DNA of 64,000 bases from Sebastes aleutianus (Eukaryota > Chordata > Actinopteri > Perciformes > Sebastidae): positions 9,877,334-9,941,333 of the forward strand of contig CAKAKS010000060.1 of assembly GCA_916700875.1 (NCBI GenBank), written 5' to 3'. Below, one piece after another: positions 49,001 through 60,335 of the stretch. The translations under genes were made by a program, and so were the position numbers. The notes below the pieces were generated by a model, which saw nothing but the letters and a program-made list of their open reading frames with translations, searched no databases and had not been told where the DNA came from. Numbering within the stretch: the first letter of the stretch is position 1; each line of letters starts with the position of its first letter.

Positions 49001-49620
49001 CTGAAACGTGTCGCTGCAGACAGACTAGATTGCTATTATTATTATTATCATTATTATAATTGCTATTGCTATTATTATTATCATTATTATTATTGCGGTT
49101 ATTATTATAAATATTATTATTGCTATTGTTATTACTATTATCATTATTATTGCTTTTATTATTATTATTGCCATTGTTATTGCTATTATATATTATTATT
49201 ATAATTATAATTATTATCATTGCTATTATTTTTACTATTATTTAGTTTTACTATAGTTATTGATATTAATATTATTATCATTATTATTGCTATTATAATT
49301 ATTATTATTATCATTGCCGTTATTATTATTTGTATTATTATTATTGCTATTATCATTATTATTATTATTATTATTATTATGACTGAAGGAGACTCAGATG
49401 TTCTGTCATGTAGCAGCTGAGCAGTCAGAGATATCCAGCTGACCGTAGCTTCAGTGAGGAGGACATGATGGAGGACTTGATGGATCCTCCATGTTGGATC
49501 ATCTCTGATAGTGAAGGAGGTCACATGATCACACCTGAGGCAGGAAGTAGCCGCCCCCTCTCAGGTGTGATCATGTGACCTTAATTAGAGGATTCCTCCC
49601 TTTGTTCTGCAGCCATGATG
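46062..49620. other. 3' flank and intergenic: MITE, microsatellites
   Basis: A family A MITE spans 46520-47002 with both termini and TA flanks. ATT/GCT-type imperfect triplets run 49032-49383. No exon is supported in the remainder; the frames near 46273-46561 and 47101 lack splice or domain support. Confidence 0.5.
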
Positions 49621-49962
49621 GGTGAGTTCATCTCTGTTTCATACTGGATTTACTTTTATTATCACATACGGTTTCAGTTATTAATGTTAATAATGTAGAT
49701 CTGTCTGAGCAGAGATTAAACGTCACGCTGGAAAACATTTCTAAAGGAAATAACCTGCTCTGCCTCATCTACGGCCCTCTGTCAACACACTCTGCTCAAC
49801 ATCATTTTAACATGTAGCCTACATAAAGTACATATAAATATATACATATATACATATACATATGGGGTTTCATGTTGTCAGCAGTGTTTTATTTCCCCTC
49901 TGGGTCAAATGTTCAGTGTTTGTGTCTCTGGATCATTATGTTATGCAGCTGACAGCCTGCTC

Positions 49963-50315
49963 TATGGAGGACGGAACCTGCCAAAATCAATCAATCAATC
50001 AATAAATATGACTCGATAAATAAATAAATAAATATATATGTCGTAAAATGTAGTATAAATAATATTAAAAATAAATGTAGCCATTAATTAATTGATAAAA
50101 TGAGACATAAATTGATATTTATGTTTTGATTTGCTTCTTTATTTATTTATCTTTGTATTAATTCCCTTATTTATTTACTCTTCTGTTTACTTTTTTCCCT
50201 TTTATTTATGTATTTATCTTTTATTGATAACAATTTAAAAGTATTTATTTATTTTTGCATTTATTTTTATTTATTGATATATTTTTGTATTTATGTTTTA
50301 TTTATTTATCCTTTT
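49963..50315. repeat. MITE family A copy, right end missing
   Basis: It starts TGGAGGACGGAACCTGCCAA after TA and contains the usual GTAGCCATTAATTAATTGAT block, fading into AT-rich sequence near 50315. More TTTATTTA-type sequence fills 50400-50760. Confidence 0.8.
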
Positions 50316-50869
50316 TGCATCCTCAGAGGATGAAGATGACTCCATGTTGCCTCTGGCGCCACCTGCAGGACAAACTGTACAGGTGTAGCTCTGCTGCAGG
50401 TCAGTCTATTATTTTATTATTTTGTATCAGTATTTATTTATTCATCATTTTTTTGATTAATTATTTTACCATATTTATTATAATTATTTATTTATTTATT
50501 TATTCTTTTGTTTGATTATTTTACAGTATTTTATTTATTTATTTATTTATTTATTTATTGTTCTGGTTTATTTTTAAAGTATTTAATTAATTATTTATTT
50601 ATTTTATTCTTTTGTTTAATTCTTTTACAGAATTTTTGTAATTATTTATTCATTTATTTATTATCCTTTTGTTTCATTATTTTACAGTATTTATTGATTT
50701 GTTTTTATTTTATTTATGATTTTGTAATTATTTATATTGCTTTATTTTTATGATATTATTATTTATATGATATATAATTTCTTTTATTTGACTTATTGGT
50801 TTTAAACTAAAACAGTTAATATAAACTAAACATGTGAATTAAAATTATTCTTTCTGAACTAAAACACAA

Positions 50870-50906
<37 letters not shown>

Positions 50907-51279
50907 ATAATATCGCACATAAAATAACTAAACAATGAAAAGTATTAAAAAAAATATTGAAAAAGTTAGACAACAGCTATCACTGAAACCAGATAATGAG
51001 AACCCAAATAAAGCGTGGAGGACAACAGTTAAATGGTACTACAGCTTGTTGATTCTCCTCTCATTGAAGTGAAGCAGTCAGACTGAAACGAATCCAATCT
51101 CATTAAACTGACATGTTTTCACTCATGATGGTGCGTTCAGTTGCATAACGAGCAGCAGGTTAATCTGAGCGCCGTCAGCAGAGACTAAGACCTGCTGATC
51201 TCCAACAACAACGCATCACTCCTTCTTCTTCTTCTTCTTCTTCTTCTCCTGGAGTCGTCCTCTGACCCTCAGCAGCAGG

Positions 51280-54200
51280 ATGAACAGACCAGCCTCCATC
51301 TTCATCCTCCTCTTCCTCCTCCTAGTGTCCTCAGGTGTGACAGGAAGTCTATGGACGCATGAAACAGAAGGACAGTCAGAGAACAGCAGAGAGCTGGTGA
51401 GTCACTCTTTAATATGTTAAAGGGACTATTTGTAACTTTCAGAAATGCTTGTTAACAGCGACACCTGTGGCCGTGAAATCAACGAAAGTCAGCGTCGGGC
51501 TCGCGCTTGCTCGCTCTCAATATACCTGAACGAGCATCACTCAAAACAGTGAGGCGACACAAGTCAGCTAAAACCACAATATCACTCTATATTTCAGCTG
51601 CTTGGCAGTAATGTTAGCTGACCAGACGAAGGTCTCTCCATGAACATGATTTAGATCTGATCCTAGTGTTGGCTTTTCCTGCCTAAGTGCAGGCTGAGGC
51701 AGCGGGGCTCTCCAGCGTGTCTCCCTGCTCTCTCCGCCCGCAGCCGGAGAGAGCAGAGGAGACACCGGCACCCGGTCGGTAACGAGAAGACAACGTAAAT
51801 CTCTGTAGAGCTCCGTCACTTCACAAGACACGGAAGACTCTGTTGGTCTGGAGGAGCTGCAGCAGTTATTTCTGCACAAACGTCCCCTGTGCATTCACTA
51901 GATATTCTCAGAGCTAAACTAACTCTTCTGCAGTGTGGAGTGAACGCGCGTTCACGTCTAGAGGTGGAGCGAGCTGAGCTGTCTGAGTGAAGGCGAGCAG
52001 GCAGAGGAGGGTACAGCGGCTACACGCGAACGCGCATATGCAAGCGCGCATGTGTGACGACCCGCTACATTTATGCGCGTACAAAGTTACAAATAGTCCC
52101 TTTAAGTTAGGAAATATAGGAGACAGTAATATCATGTTTATGTTTACTGTTTCACTACAATACCTAGAGTTCACTGCTGCATTCTGCTGCACCGTGATGC
52201 TGAAACCTGCAGCTAGCTGCAGGCCAGTACTCTGATCATTTACTGCAGTAAAAGTTTGAATACTAACGTGTAGAAGTACTCTGTTACAAGTTAAAGTCCT
52301 GCATTCAAAATGGTAATAATATTTTATATTATTCTAATTATTGATGCATTAATGTGTTCATCGCTTTAATGTTGCAGCTAGTAAAGGTGGAGCTACTTGT
52401 AATTATTTTAGGAATATTTTTTGCATGTTTTACTATATTTTGTCTGGTGTTTTTCGTGTATTTTACTAATTTTTATGGATATTTTATTGATTTTTTTAGG
52501 ATATTTTACTATGTTTTATGGATATTTTACTGATTTTCTTAGGATATTTTACTAATTTTTCGCATAGTTAACACATTTTTGTCTGATAATTGATTGTTTT
52601 TCTGATATATAACTTATATTTTGCTGATATCTTACTAATATATCTTTGAGATATTTTACTAATATTTTAAGGATTTTGTACTAATGTTTTTTGTATATTT
52701 CATAAAAAATTGTTTTAGGATATTTAATTATTTTTTGGGGGATATTTTAATATTTTAGGACATTATATTTGTTTATCACTTTAATGTTGCAGCTGGTAAA
52801 TGTGGAGCTACTTTAAATTATTTTTTGAATATTTTTCAAATATTTTACAAATTTGTCTGATAATTGATTATTTTTCTGATATAAACTGGAAAAACAAAGT
52901 TCGGAAACTTATGTTTGGTCGATTATTTCTCTGTTGTTACAATGCTAATGGTCATTGTATTTTACATCGTTGGAAAGCCTGTTTATTTACCTTCGCAATG
53001 ATGCCCAACTTGTAAAGATCATGCCATTGTGGGATGAGCAGCAAAGCTGATTATGTGGGTAGCGCCCAAGAAAAATTTGCCAAAATGCTCCGTCAATGGT
53101 AAACAGTGTATTCTCCTGTTGGTGTTGACTCTTGTTGTGAGTTGTTTGGTGGATGATTGAACTCTCTATCAGTAACAAGGAACAAACATGACATATTGGC
53201 TATTTTACACTTTATTCATTTAATACACCGTCAGGAGCCTCAGTAGCGGTGGAAGATCCATACGCAGCCACAACAGCCTGGCACCTCCTCCTCATGCTGG
53301 TCACCAACCTGGTCACACGTTGCTGTGGGATGGCGTTCCATTCCTTAACCAGGATTCGTTGCAGGTCAGCCAACGAGGTTGTGTTGGTCACTCTAACACG
53401 TACAAGCTGATCCTACAAGTGTTGAATTTGGTTGAGGTCGGGACTCTTGGCAGGCCGTTCCATTCTCTCTACTCACACATTGTGGAGGTAGTCTGTGATA
53501 ACCCTGGCTCTGTGGGGGCGAGCGTTGTTTCTTGGAGGATGAAGTTAGGTGCCAGATTGTGGAGATATAGGATCGCCACTGGCTGCAGAATCTCATCCCG
53601 ATATCTCCCTGCATTGAGATGGCCTTCAATGATGACAAGCCTTGTTTTGCCAGTGAGGGAGATGCCGCCCCACACCATGACACTGCCCCCACCAAAAGCT
53701 GTTACTCGATCGGTTCAACAATCAGCATAGCGTTCTCCGCGTCGTCTCCATACTTTGACCCTGCCATCCAACTTTGGCAGACAGAACCTGGACTCATCAC
53801 TGAACATGACATTCCCCCACATGTTCAGGTTCCATTGTCTGTGTTGTCGACACCAGCGCAAACGGGCCTGACGGTGAAGGGCAGCCATTGCAGGCTTCCT
53901 GGTAGCCTTATGACAATACACTGTTTACCATTAGCAGAGCATTTTGGCAAATTTTTCTTGGGCGCTACCCACATAATCAGCTGTGCTGCTCATCCCACAA
54001 ATGCATGATCCTCACAAGTTGGACATCATTGCGAAGGTAAATAAACAGGCTTTCCAACGATGTAAAATACAATGCCAATTAGCATTGTAACAACAGAGAA
54101 ATAATCCACCAAACACAAGTTTCCAAACTTTGTTTTTCCAGTACAACCTATATTTTGCTGATATCTTACTAATATTTTTTGAGATAATTTAAGAATATTT

Positions 54201-54703
54201 TACTAATATTGTTTAGAATATTTTACTATTTTTTGGACATTTTATTTGTTCATCACTTTAATATGGCAGATGGTAAAGGTGGAGCTACTTTTAATTACAG
54301 TAGTAAACAGTAAAATAACTTAACTAAGTTTAATTAACTGTAAATTTACCATTTATAATTGATGGTTATTATAAAGTGATACCAGATCATGTTAATTATA
54401 CTCTGTCTGTCTGTCAGTTGCTCGCCCTTCAGAACATTCTGGAGAAACTTCAGAACAGGAAGTTGTCGACGTTGGACAGGAGACGGAGCCGCCTGCCGAC
54501 CGTGAGACAAATATCACAGTATTACTGTAGTATTCAATGTACTGTAGTACTGTAGTGGTACTCGTCTGACCCGTCTGTCCGTCTGTGTGTCTCAGTGTGA
54601 CGTCACGGCGTCCTGCTCGGTGAAGAGAGGTCGTCACTTCGGTCAGCTGTGTGACTGTCAGCCGGGCTCCAGGTGTCACTTCTTCTTCCTCAGGTGTTTG
54701 TGA
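51280..54703 (+). CDS. cart: CART-family neuropeptide precursor
   Basis: Three exons: 51280-51396, 54418-54501 and 54596-54703, both introns phase 0; 102 aa. The signal peptide is residues 1-22. The helical segment R-E-L-L-L-A-L-Q-N-I-L-E-K-L-Q matches the human E-L-I-E-A-L-Q-E-V-L region. Basic sites R-K and R-R-R follow. The mature knot has six cysteines (68, 74, 86, 88, 94, 101) at exactly the human spacing, including L-C-D-C and the final C-L. CART peptides are secreted from neuroendocrine granules and act on feeding and stress. Teleosts carry several CART paralogs; which one this is cannot be told here. The precursor is shorter than human proCART (116 aa) between signal and helix. AATAAA lies at 54951. 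Intron 1 is swollen by three repeats. Confidence 0.93.
51421..52101. mobile_element. TTAA-flanked element (family D), copy 2
   Basis: Both flanks are exactly TTAA. It starts AGGGACTATTTGTAA and ends TTACAAATAGTCCCT. It is 681 bases long and lies 20 bases inside intron 1 of the CART gene. The interior shares AACAGCGACACCTGTGGCCG with the other copies. Confidence 0.9.
52250..52870. repeat. AT-rich dispersed repeat (family E), interrupted by a Tc1 copy
   Basis: It contains GTTAAAGTCCTGCATTCAAA, then many GATATTTTACTAATTTT-type units. It resumes at 54150-54290 after the Tc1-like insertion, and a second copy lies at 61735-62260. Confidence 0.75.
52886..54142 (-). mobile_element. Defective Tc1-like transposon (family C, copy 2) in the CART intron
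   Basis: A minus-strand counterpart of 7418-8687, with the same terminal repeats and the same absence of the transposase N-terminal half. The catalytic-domain remnant (about 53920-53220, minus) has V-M-F-S-D-E-S-R-F but is broken by frameshifts: L-Q-E-T-T replaces the expected D-D-N around the second acidic position. It is inserted into the family E repeat in intron 1 of the CART gene. Confidence 0.9.
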
Positions 54704-54950
54704 CCTTCATCATCCTCCTCATCCTCCCTGTCTTTACGCCTCCATGATTGATCCTACATCTCCCAGAATGCACCTGGAGTGTCTTTCATTAGAGCCTCAC
54801 ACCTCCAATTTGTAACACAGATGCTAGACCTGTGTAGTCTGTGAGCATGTGACATCACAGTGATGTCATCAGATGTAAACTTTGAGCCTTTTTATGACTG
54901 TTGTGAGTGTAAACCCTGCGTTCTGTCTGCAGGTTCATCTTCTGTTTTCT

Positions 54951-54956
54951 AATAAA
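54951..54956 (+). terminator. Polyadenylation signal of the CART gene
   Basis: AATAAA about 250 bases after the stop codon, in TTCTAATAAAATCACTTG. The facing gene's signal is only about 155 bases further on. Confidence 0.7.
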
Positions 54957-55111
54957 ATCACTTGAATTTAAACTCTGGAGGTGGAGCTACTTTTAATGAC
55001 ATCAGCATTTATTATTAAATATTAAATAATTAAATCAAAATAAAACCATAGTCGAGAGAGAACTTGAATCAGAACACCTGAAGTAGACAGCAGCGACTCG
55101 GCAGGTAACAT

Positions 55112-55117
55112 CTTTAT
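55112..55117 (-). terminator. Polyadenylation signal of the CHTOP-like gene
   Basis: TTTATT on the plus strand (AATAAA on the minus) in ACATCTTTATTAAAAT, about 340 bases after the CHTOP-like stop codon. It marks a tail-to-tail arrangement with the CART gene. Confidence 0.6.
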
Positions 55118-55457
55118 TAAAATATATTGTTTTAAATTCTGCCAACTGAAGTGGAGCCTCAGTAACATAATCAGACCTACAAGTTCCAACACAGAGAGAG
55201 GTCAGTTAAGTACACACGGCCCAACAGAAACAGGTGAACAAATCAAACAGAAGCTTCCATCCAGGTAAAACTCTGACAAACTGATAAACACTGAATGCAA
55301 CACAACCACTTCCTGCTTCAACACACCTGTGACTCACCTGAGAGACACACCGATCAAATCCATTGATCATCAAACATCGGGCTGCTTCATCAAATAAAGT
55401 CACTTAATCAAACTGGTAGAAAAAATGAGCTGGACCCTCCCACCCCCATCATTCCCA

Positions 55458-58048
55458 TCATTCCCAGTGAGTCTCCCCGCCCATCGCCATGTACTCGTCC
55501 AGCTGAGCGTCCAGGCAGCTCTTGGACGCTGACATGTAGTCGTCCAGCTCTTTGTCCAATCGGCTCCTGGACATGGACATGTACTCGTCCAGCTGTGCGT
55601 CCAGCTGCTTCTTGGTTGGTACGTGTTCCTTCCTCCTGTAGGCGGTGGCCCCGCCCCTCTGCAGGTGTGTCCGTCCTGCAGGAGAAACAGGTGATCTGAC
55701 TGTTAGACTGTTATGAGAAACGTTCGCAGCAGCACCATTCTGTTAGCTGACTCAATTAATTAATGGCAACATTTATTTTTTATATTATTCTTGCTACATT
55801 TGGTGACAATTATTATTTATTGAGTCATTTGCTTATTTATTCTTTTATTTGTATTTATTGTATTAGAAATATCAATTTATGTCACATTTTATCAGTTAAA
55901 TAATCACTGCATTAATTTATAATATTTTTGCTACATTTATAATAACATTTATTTATTTATCGAGTCATTTATTTATTTTTTATTTTGGCAGGTTCCGTCC
56001 TCCATACAGCGGTAACGTCTTATATTCAATCAAATATGTAGTTATCTGACGTCAGAGACTAAGCAGCCTGTCAGTGTGCTGTGATGTGAGCGCCTCCTAC
56101 AGGCTGCACAGTTCATTACAATCACAATACTGAGATTCCTCTTAGATTGCTCTGTTTCTACAGTCTCAACATGGCAAGTTTAAATATATAGATCTGATTC
56201 TGTTGAACAGACTGACAGACTGGACCAAACTCTGTATAGAAACCACAGACTGTCTATGGTAGAAACAACGTCGCTGCCGTATTTATGCCTAGATGACTTT
56301 ATGTTGAGTGTTGATGGAGCAGCTGCATAGCCTGGCACTGATCCATCCAAACTCCACTCAGAAAACAAGCATTTTAAAAGTTGTTTGCTTGTCATCTTGG
56401 TAACAGACCTGACAAAGCATGAATTCAGACGTTTTACTAATCAGCATCATTATGTAGTTATTTCAGCATCATTTTGATCTGTTTATTGATATTAAATCAC
56501 AACACAATCTGTTTATTTTGGGTTCATACCTCAGTAGCGACATGTGGCTGCTAGATAGTCAGTGCAATGACATTGTATGTGAATACAGCTCGCCGCCGGG
56601 TGATGTTATGAACCCAGACACGACGGCGTTTGGTTTTCTGACATATCTGGGACTTCACCAACATGTACAAAGAAGCAACAGTGGTTATTTCTTCCATGGT
56701 TGATGGAGGAGATGGAGGAAAGAAAAAGTTGTTGGTATCTATGGAGACAAGCTCCTCCTCCTCTCCGAAGCATCTAGAGCAAAAGAACACAAACGATACC
56801 GGCAGTCCAACTCGCACGAGTATAGAGAGGCGGAAATTCACTTCACTCTTGTTGTGAACACAGCTGAACCTGGAACTACAGGTACAGGTCTGAGAAGGGA
56901 GTGTGTTCACTGCTCAGTGTGAGTTTGTGTTGAAAAACTGACCTGTAGTCAGTTTCTGAATGTTTCTCGTCCTAAGGAGACGCTGACCGAGTCGACTGTG
57001 AAGGTTACCTTGTCCTGCACAGGAAGCACACACAGGTACAGGTACAGCTACAGGTACAGGTCTAGTCACAGGTACAGGTCTAGCTACAGGTACAGGTCTA
57101 GATTGATCTGATTGTAAGATTCATGGTCTCAGCGCCGGTTGGAGCAGGACAGAGAGACCACCACCAGGTACTCACCCCTGTAGGTGGGGGTGGAGCTGCG
57201 TCTCCGTCTGTACTTGTTCATAAAGCTCCAGAAGCCTCGAGGTCTGGAGGCCGGGAGGCGGCGAGTCCCCCGCTGCCAGCCGAGTCGAGTCCAGACGCTC
57301 CCTCTCCTCAGATGCTGCCTCACCCCCACAGACGAGTCACGGGTCTGGACCGGGACGGAGATCAGAGGTCAACCAGGTATGTTTAGGAGGGTCAACCAGG
57401 TATGTTTAGGAGGGTCAACCAGGTATGTTTAGGAGGGTCAACCAGGAACGTTTAGGAGCGTCAACCAGGAATGTTTAGGAGGGTTAAGGTTGGGCTACTT
57501 ACAACCTGTCACACTATTTCCTGTCACAGCACACACCGCTCTGACATCATCATGAGACAGAAGTGACCTGTAGTTCTCATTGGTCTACAGCTCTGTGACT
57601 CACCTGCAGGTGGAGCAGCGATGACCTCCCTCTCCTCACCAGCAGCACCACCTTCGGGAGGCCATGCCTCCTCCTCTGATGCAGCAGGACAGGGTCAAAG
57701 GTCCTCATCCTGGACCGGGTCAGCTGGTCCGCCACCACCTGAGAGAAGCTTCAACATGACACACAGAGTTACAGGTTATAATGTAATAATATCTGTGTGT
57801 CTTTGGATGAACTGAAGGATATTATGAGTTTTTATGATCCATGGCAAAGAAAAAATACTTCTCACAGATCTAAGAGACATTACGGGATATAAAATTAAAT
57901 CAAATCTTATTGGATTTATATAAATTACTACACAGATGTGACCAAATTGTGTGTCTCACCGCTCATGGAGAGAAACTGCTGAGGTGCTTCTCAGGTAAAA
58001 CCTGCCTGGTTTTGATGAATCCATCAGCTTCCTGTTTCCCTCATTCAT
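55458..58048 (-). CDS. Divergent CHTOP-like protein with C-terminal FoP duplication domain
   Basis: Four exons on the minus strand: 58048-57960, 57748-57604, 57344-57176 and 55675-55458, phases 2, 0 and 1; 206 aa. The N-terminal block Y-L-R-S-T-S-A-V-S-L-H-E-R-F-S aligns with CHTOP V-L-K-S-T-T-K-M-S-L-N-E-R-F-T. The middle S-V-G-V-R-Q-H-L-R-R-G-S-V-W-T-R-L-G aligns with its S-L-K-Q-R-L-G-K-S-N-I-Q-A-R-L-G. The C-terminus has three L-D-x-x-L-D-x-Y-M repeats (159-167, 174-182, 189-197), the FoP duplication signature that CHTOP/ALYREF proteins use for mRNA export contacts. The Arg-Gly-rich centre typical of CHTOP is absent, replaced by R-R-R-R and other basic residues. It is therefore a paralog or fast-evolving ortholog, probably nuclear and RNA-binding. 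Exon 2 uses acceptor GTTGAAG; a second AG ten bases downstream breaks phase. Confidence 0.83.
55752..56006. repeat. MITE family A copy, left end missing
   Basis: It ends GGCAGGTTCCGTCCTCCA followed by TA, with the ATTAATTAATGGC block on the left. It lies in the last intron of the CHTOP-like gene. Confidence 0.8.
57030..57110. repeat. CTACAGGTACAGGT tandem repeat in a CHTOP-like intron
   Basis: Short units of ACAGGTACAGGTCTAG repeat about five times. A second short array (TCAACCAGGTATGTTTAGGA, 57367-57485) lies just upstream of exon 3 on the gene's strand. Confidence 0.75.
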
Positions 58049-59596
58049 CCTTCTGAAAGTCACTGAACGTTGATGATTGGAGAAACACAGCTGAGCCAAA
58101 TCCTGTTCACCTGCGAGCTAATTAACAAACATACGCCCCGTTAATTATCGAGAGGACAAACACGAGGGACTCCGTTGAACCCAGTTGGAATAACAGACAC
58201 ACAAACACAATCAGCAGCAGCTATTTAAATAAGCAGCAAGCTTCAAATAACAGGCCGAATTAGAGAGAAGACCACAACGATTCACGGGTCTTAAACTTTG
58301 GTGTATTTAGTGTTTTAATTTCGCCGATTAACTATGAAACATTACGTTTCACCAATTTGTAAAGGGGATTCTCCATAGACAGATTCGCCGACATGCTCTG
58401 TCCGTACAACAGCGGCACGGTTTGAGTTTCCAGCTAACATCAACTTAAATACTTTACAGGATAGCGACATTTCTTTAGTTTAAGTTATAACTGTTAATGA
58501 AGAAAAGCTGTAACTACAAATGTGAGGGACAGAGTTTATCTTTAACCTTTAAGTTAATTTACTACGAAGCGGACACACCTGTTAATTACCTCAGTCTCAG
58601 GTGAGGTCGACTGGCCGCAATGCTAATCTGATAACTGTCATAAGATAAGATAAGATATTCCTTTATTAGTCCCGCAGTGGGGACATGTGCAGTGTACAGC
58701 AGCAGGGGATAATGCAAAAAACAAGATGCATCAGATAACACAGTAAAAAAAAGAGCTAAACAAAGTGTCACAAAATATGAACCATTTAAATAGAAGGAAG
58801 TATAAAAATAGGAGCAGTATATACAGTATTGACAATAAACAGACTATTAACAAAAATGCACAAGTGGAAAATGATATTGCACAGTGAGAATGAATGAATG
58901 AATGAATGAATGAATGAATGAATGAATGAATGAATGAATGAATGAAATTCCACCTGAAGATATCAGGTTATGTCAATGTTTGTAATGCTAATCAGCTAGC
59001 TCACTAACTGTTTGTAATGCTAATCGTCTTGTTACCTTTCACAGTCTTCCCGGCTAGTTAGTTAGTTAATGTTACCTCACAAATATTGTCAAGCCTGCAT
59101 CACTTAGCTTCCGCAGATAAACTTGATAAACTCTTCAGGGGTCTCGTTAATGAACTCTGAAGTTTAAGCGCTAATGAAGCTAGTTAGCTTAGCAACATCT
59201 CTACAGTCGCATCACCGGTCAACGTGTCTCCGGTTTGTGCGGCTCCGACTTCAACAACAGTTCAGACTAAAGCTTTAAAGTGAAAAAGAAAATGTTTTTG
59301 AGTTCACTGTTATAGCTGTTATAGTAACAGCTAACAGCAGCTAACGGTCACCTTCAGTTTGAGCTTCTCTAGTCTTAATGCAGCTTTTTGTCCAAACTGG
59401 CAACATGTCAGTCCAGGTTGGTTTATTATCTATATTTGAGTGTAAACACTGGAGCTGTGTTCATAATACTGCAATTAAATACATATTACAGTACTTTCAT
59501 CAGTTGTGATACCCGATATATACACATCTTAACATTTTAATGTCATAGCTGGTGAATCTAATTTTAACTTCATGCAGTTTGGTAGTTTAACCTTAA
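58049..59596. other. 5' flank of the CHTOP-like gene and repeats
   Basis: It contains an interspersed repeat with TTCCTTTATTAGTCCCGCAG (about 58635-58880, perhaps the tail of a retroposon) and an AATG tetranucleotide run (58887-58946). No further exon is recognised. The minus-strand promoter of the CHTOP-like gene should lie just above 58048, but no TATA box stands out. Confidence 0.45.
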
Positions 59597-60335
59597 AGGG
59601 ACTGTTTGTACAAGAAATGCTTGTTAACAGCGACACCTGTGGCCGTTAAGTCAATGAAAGTCAGCATAGGGCTCCTGCTTGTGCTCGCTCTAAATAGACA
59701 TGAACGAGCATCGCTCAACACAGTGAGGCGACACACGTCAGCTAAAATATCACTCTATATTTCACCTGCTTGGCAGTAATGTTAGCTGACCAGACGAAGG
59801 TCTCTCCATGAATCACTGCTGATCCTAGTGTTGGCTTATCCTGCCTCAGCCTCCCGACCGCGGCCAGAGGAAACAGGGAAGACACCGGCACCCGGTCGGA
59901 GACGATAATGTTTCTCGCTGCGGAGCCCCGTCACTTCACAAGACACGGGAAACCTCTGTTGGTCTGGAGGAGCTGCAGCATTTATTTCTGCACAATCGTC
60001 CACTGTACATTCACTAGATATTCTCAGAGCTACGAAGTCTCCTGCAGTGTGTAGTGTGCACGCATAAACTTGAGGTGGAGCGAGCTAAGTGAAGGCAGGC
60101 AGACGAGCAGAGCACAGCAGAGACTGCGGCCCTGGAGACCAAAGCTACGGTCTCCCCCGCGTACTACGACCGCGGCCAACACTGTTTAACAGACGACTTC
60201 ACTAGATATAACTTTGCGGTTTTGGTGCTTACGTTTAGTTTGTGTTGGAGTCTGAGTCTGAACAGCATAGCCACGAGCGCGCATATGTGAGCGACCCGAG
60301 TGATTTATACGTGTAAGAAGTTATAAACAGTTCCT
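59597..60335. mobile_element. TTAA-flanked element (family D), copy 3
   Basis: TTAA on both sides; starts AGGGACTGTTTGTA and ends TTATAAACAGTTCCT. The inner blocks shared with copies 1, 2 and 4 are present. Confidence 0.88.

Noticed and set aside
48885..49524. Asn-rich and Ile-rich proteins
   Set aside because: Imperfect ATT triplet repeats read in different frames.
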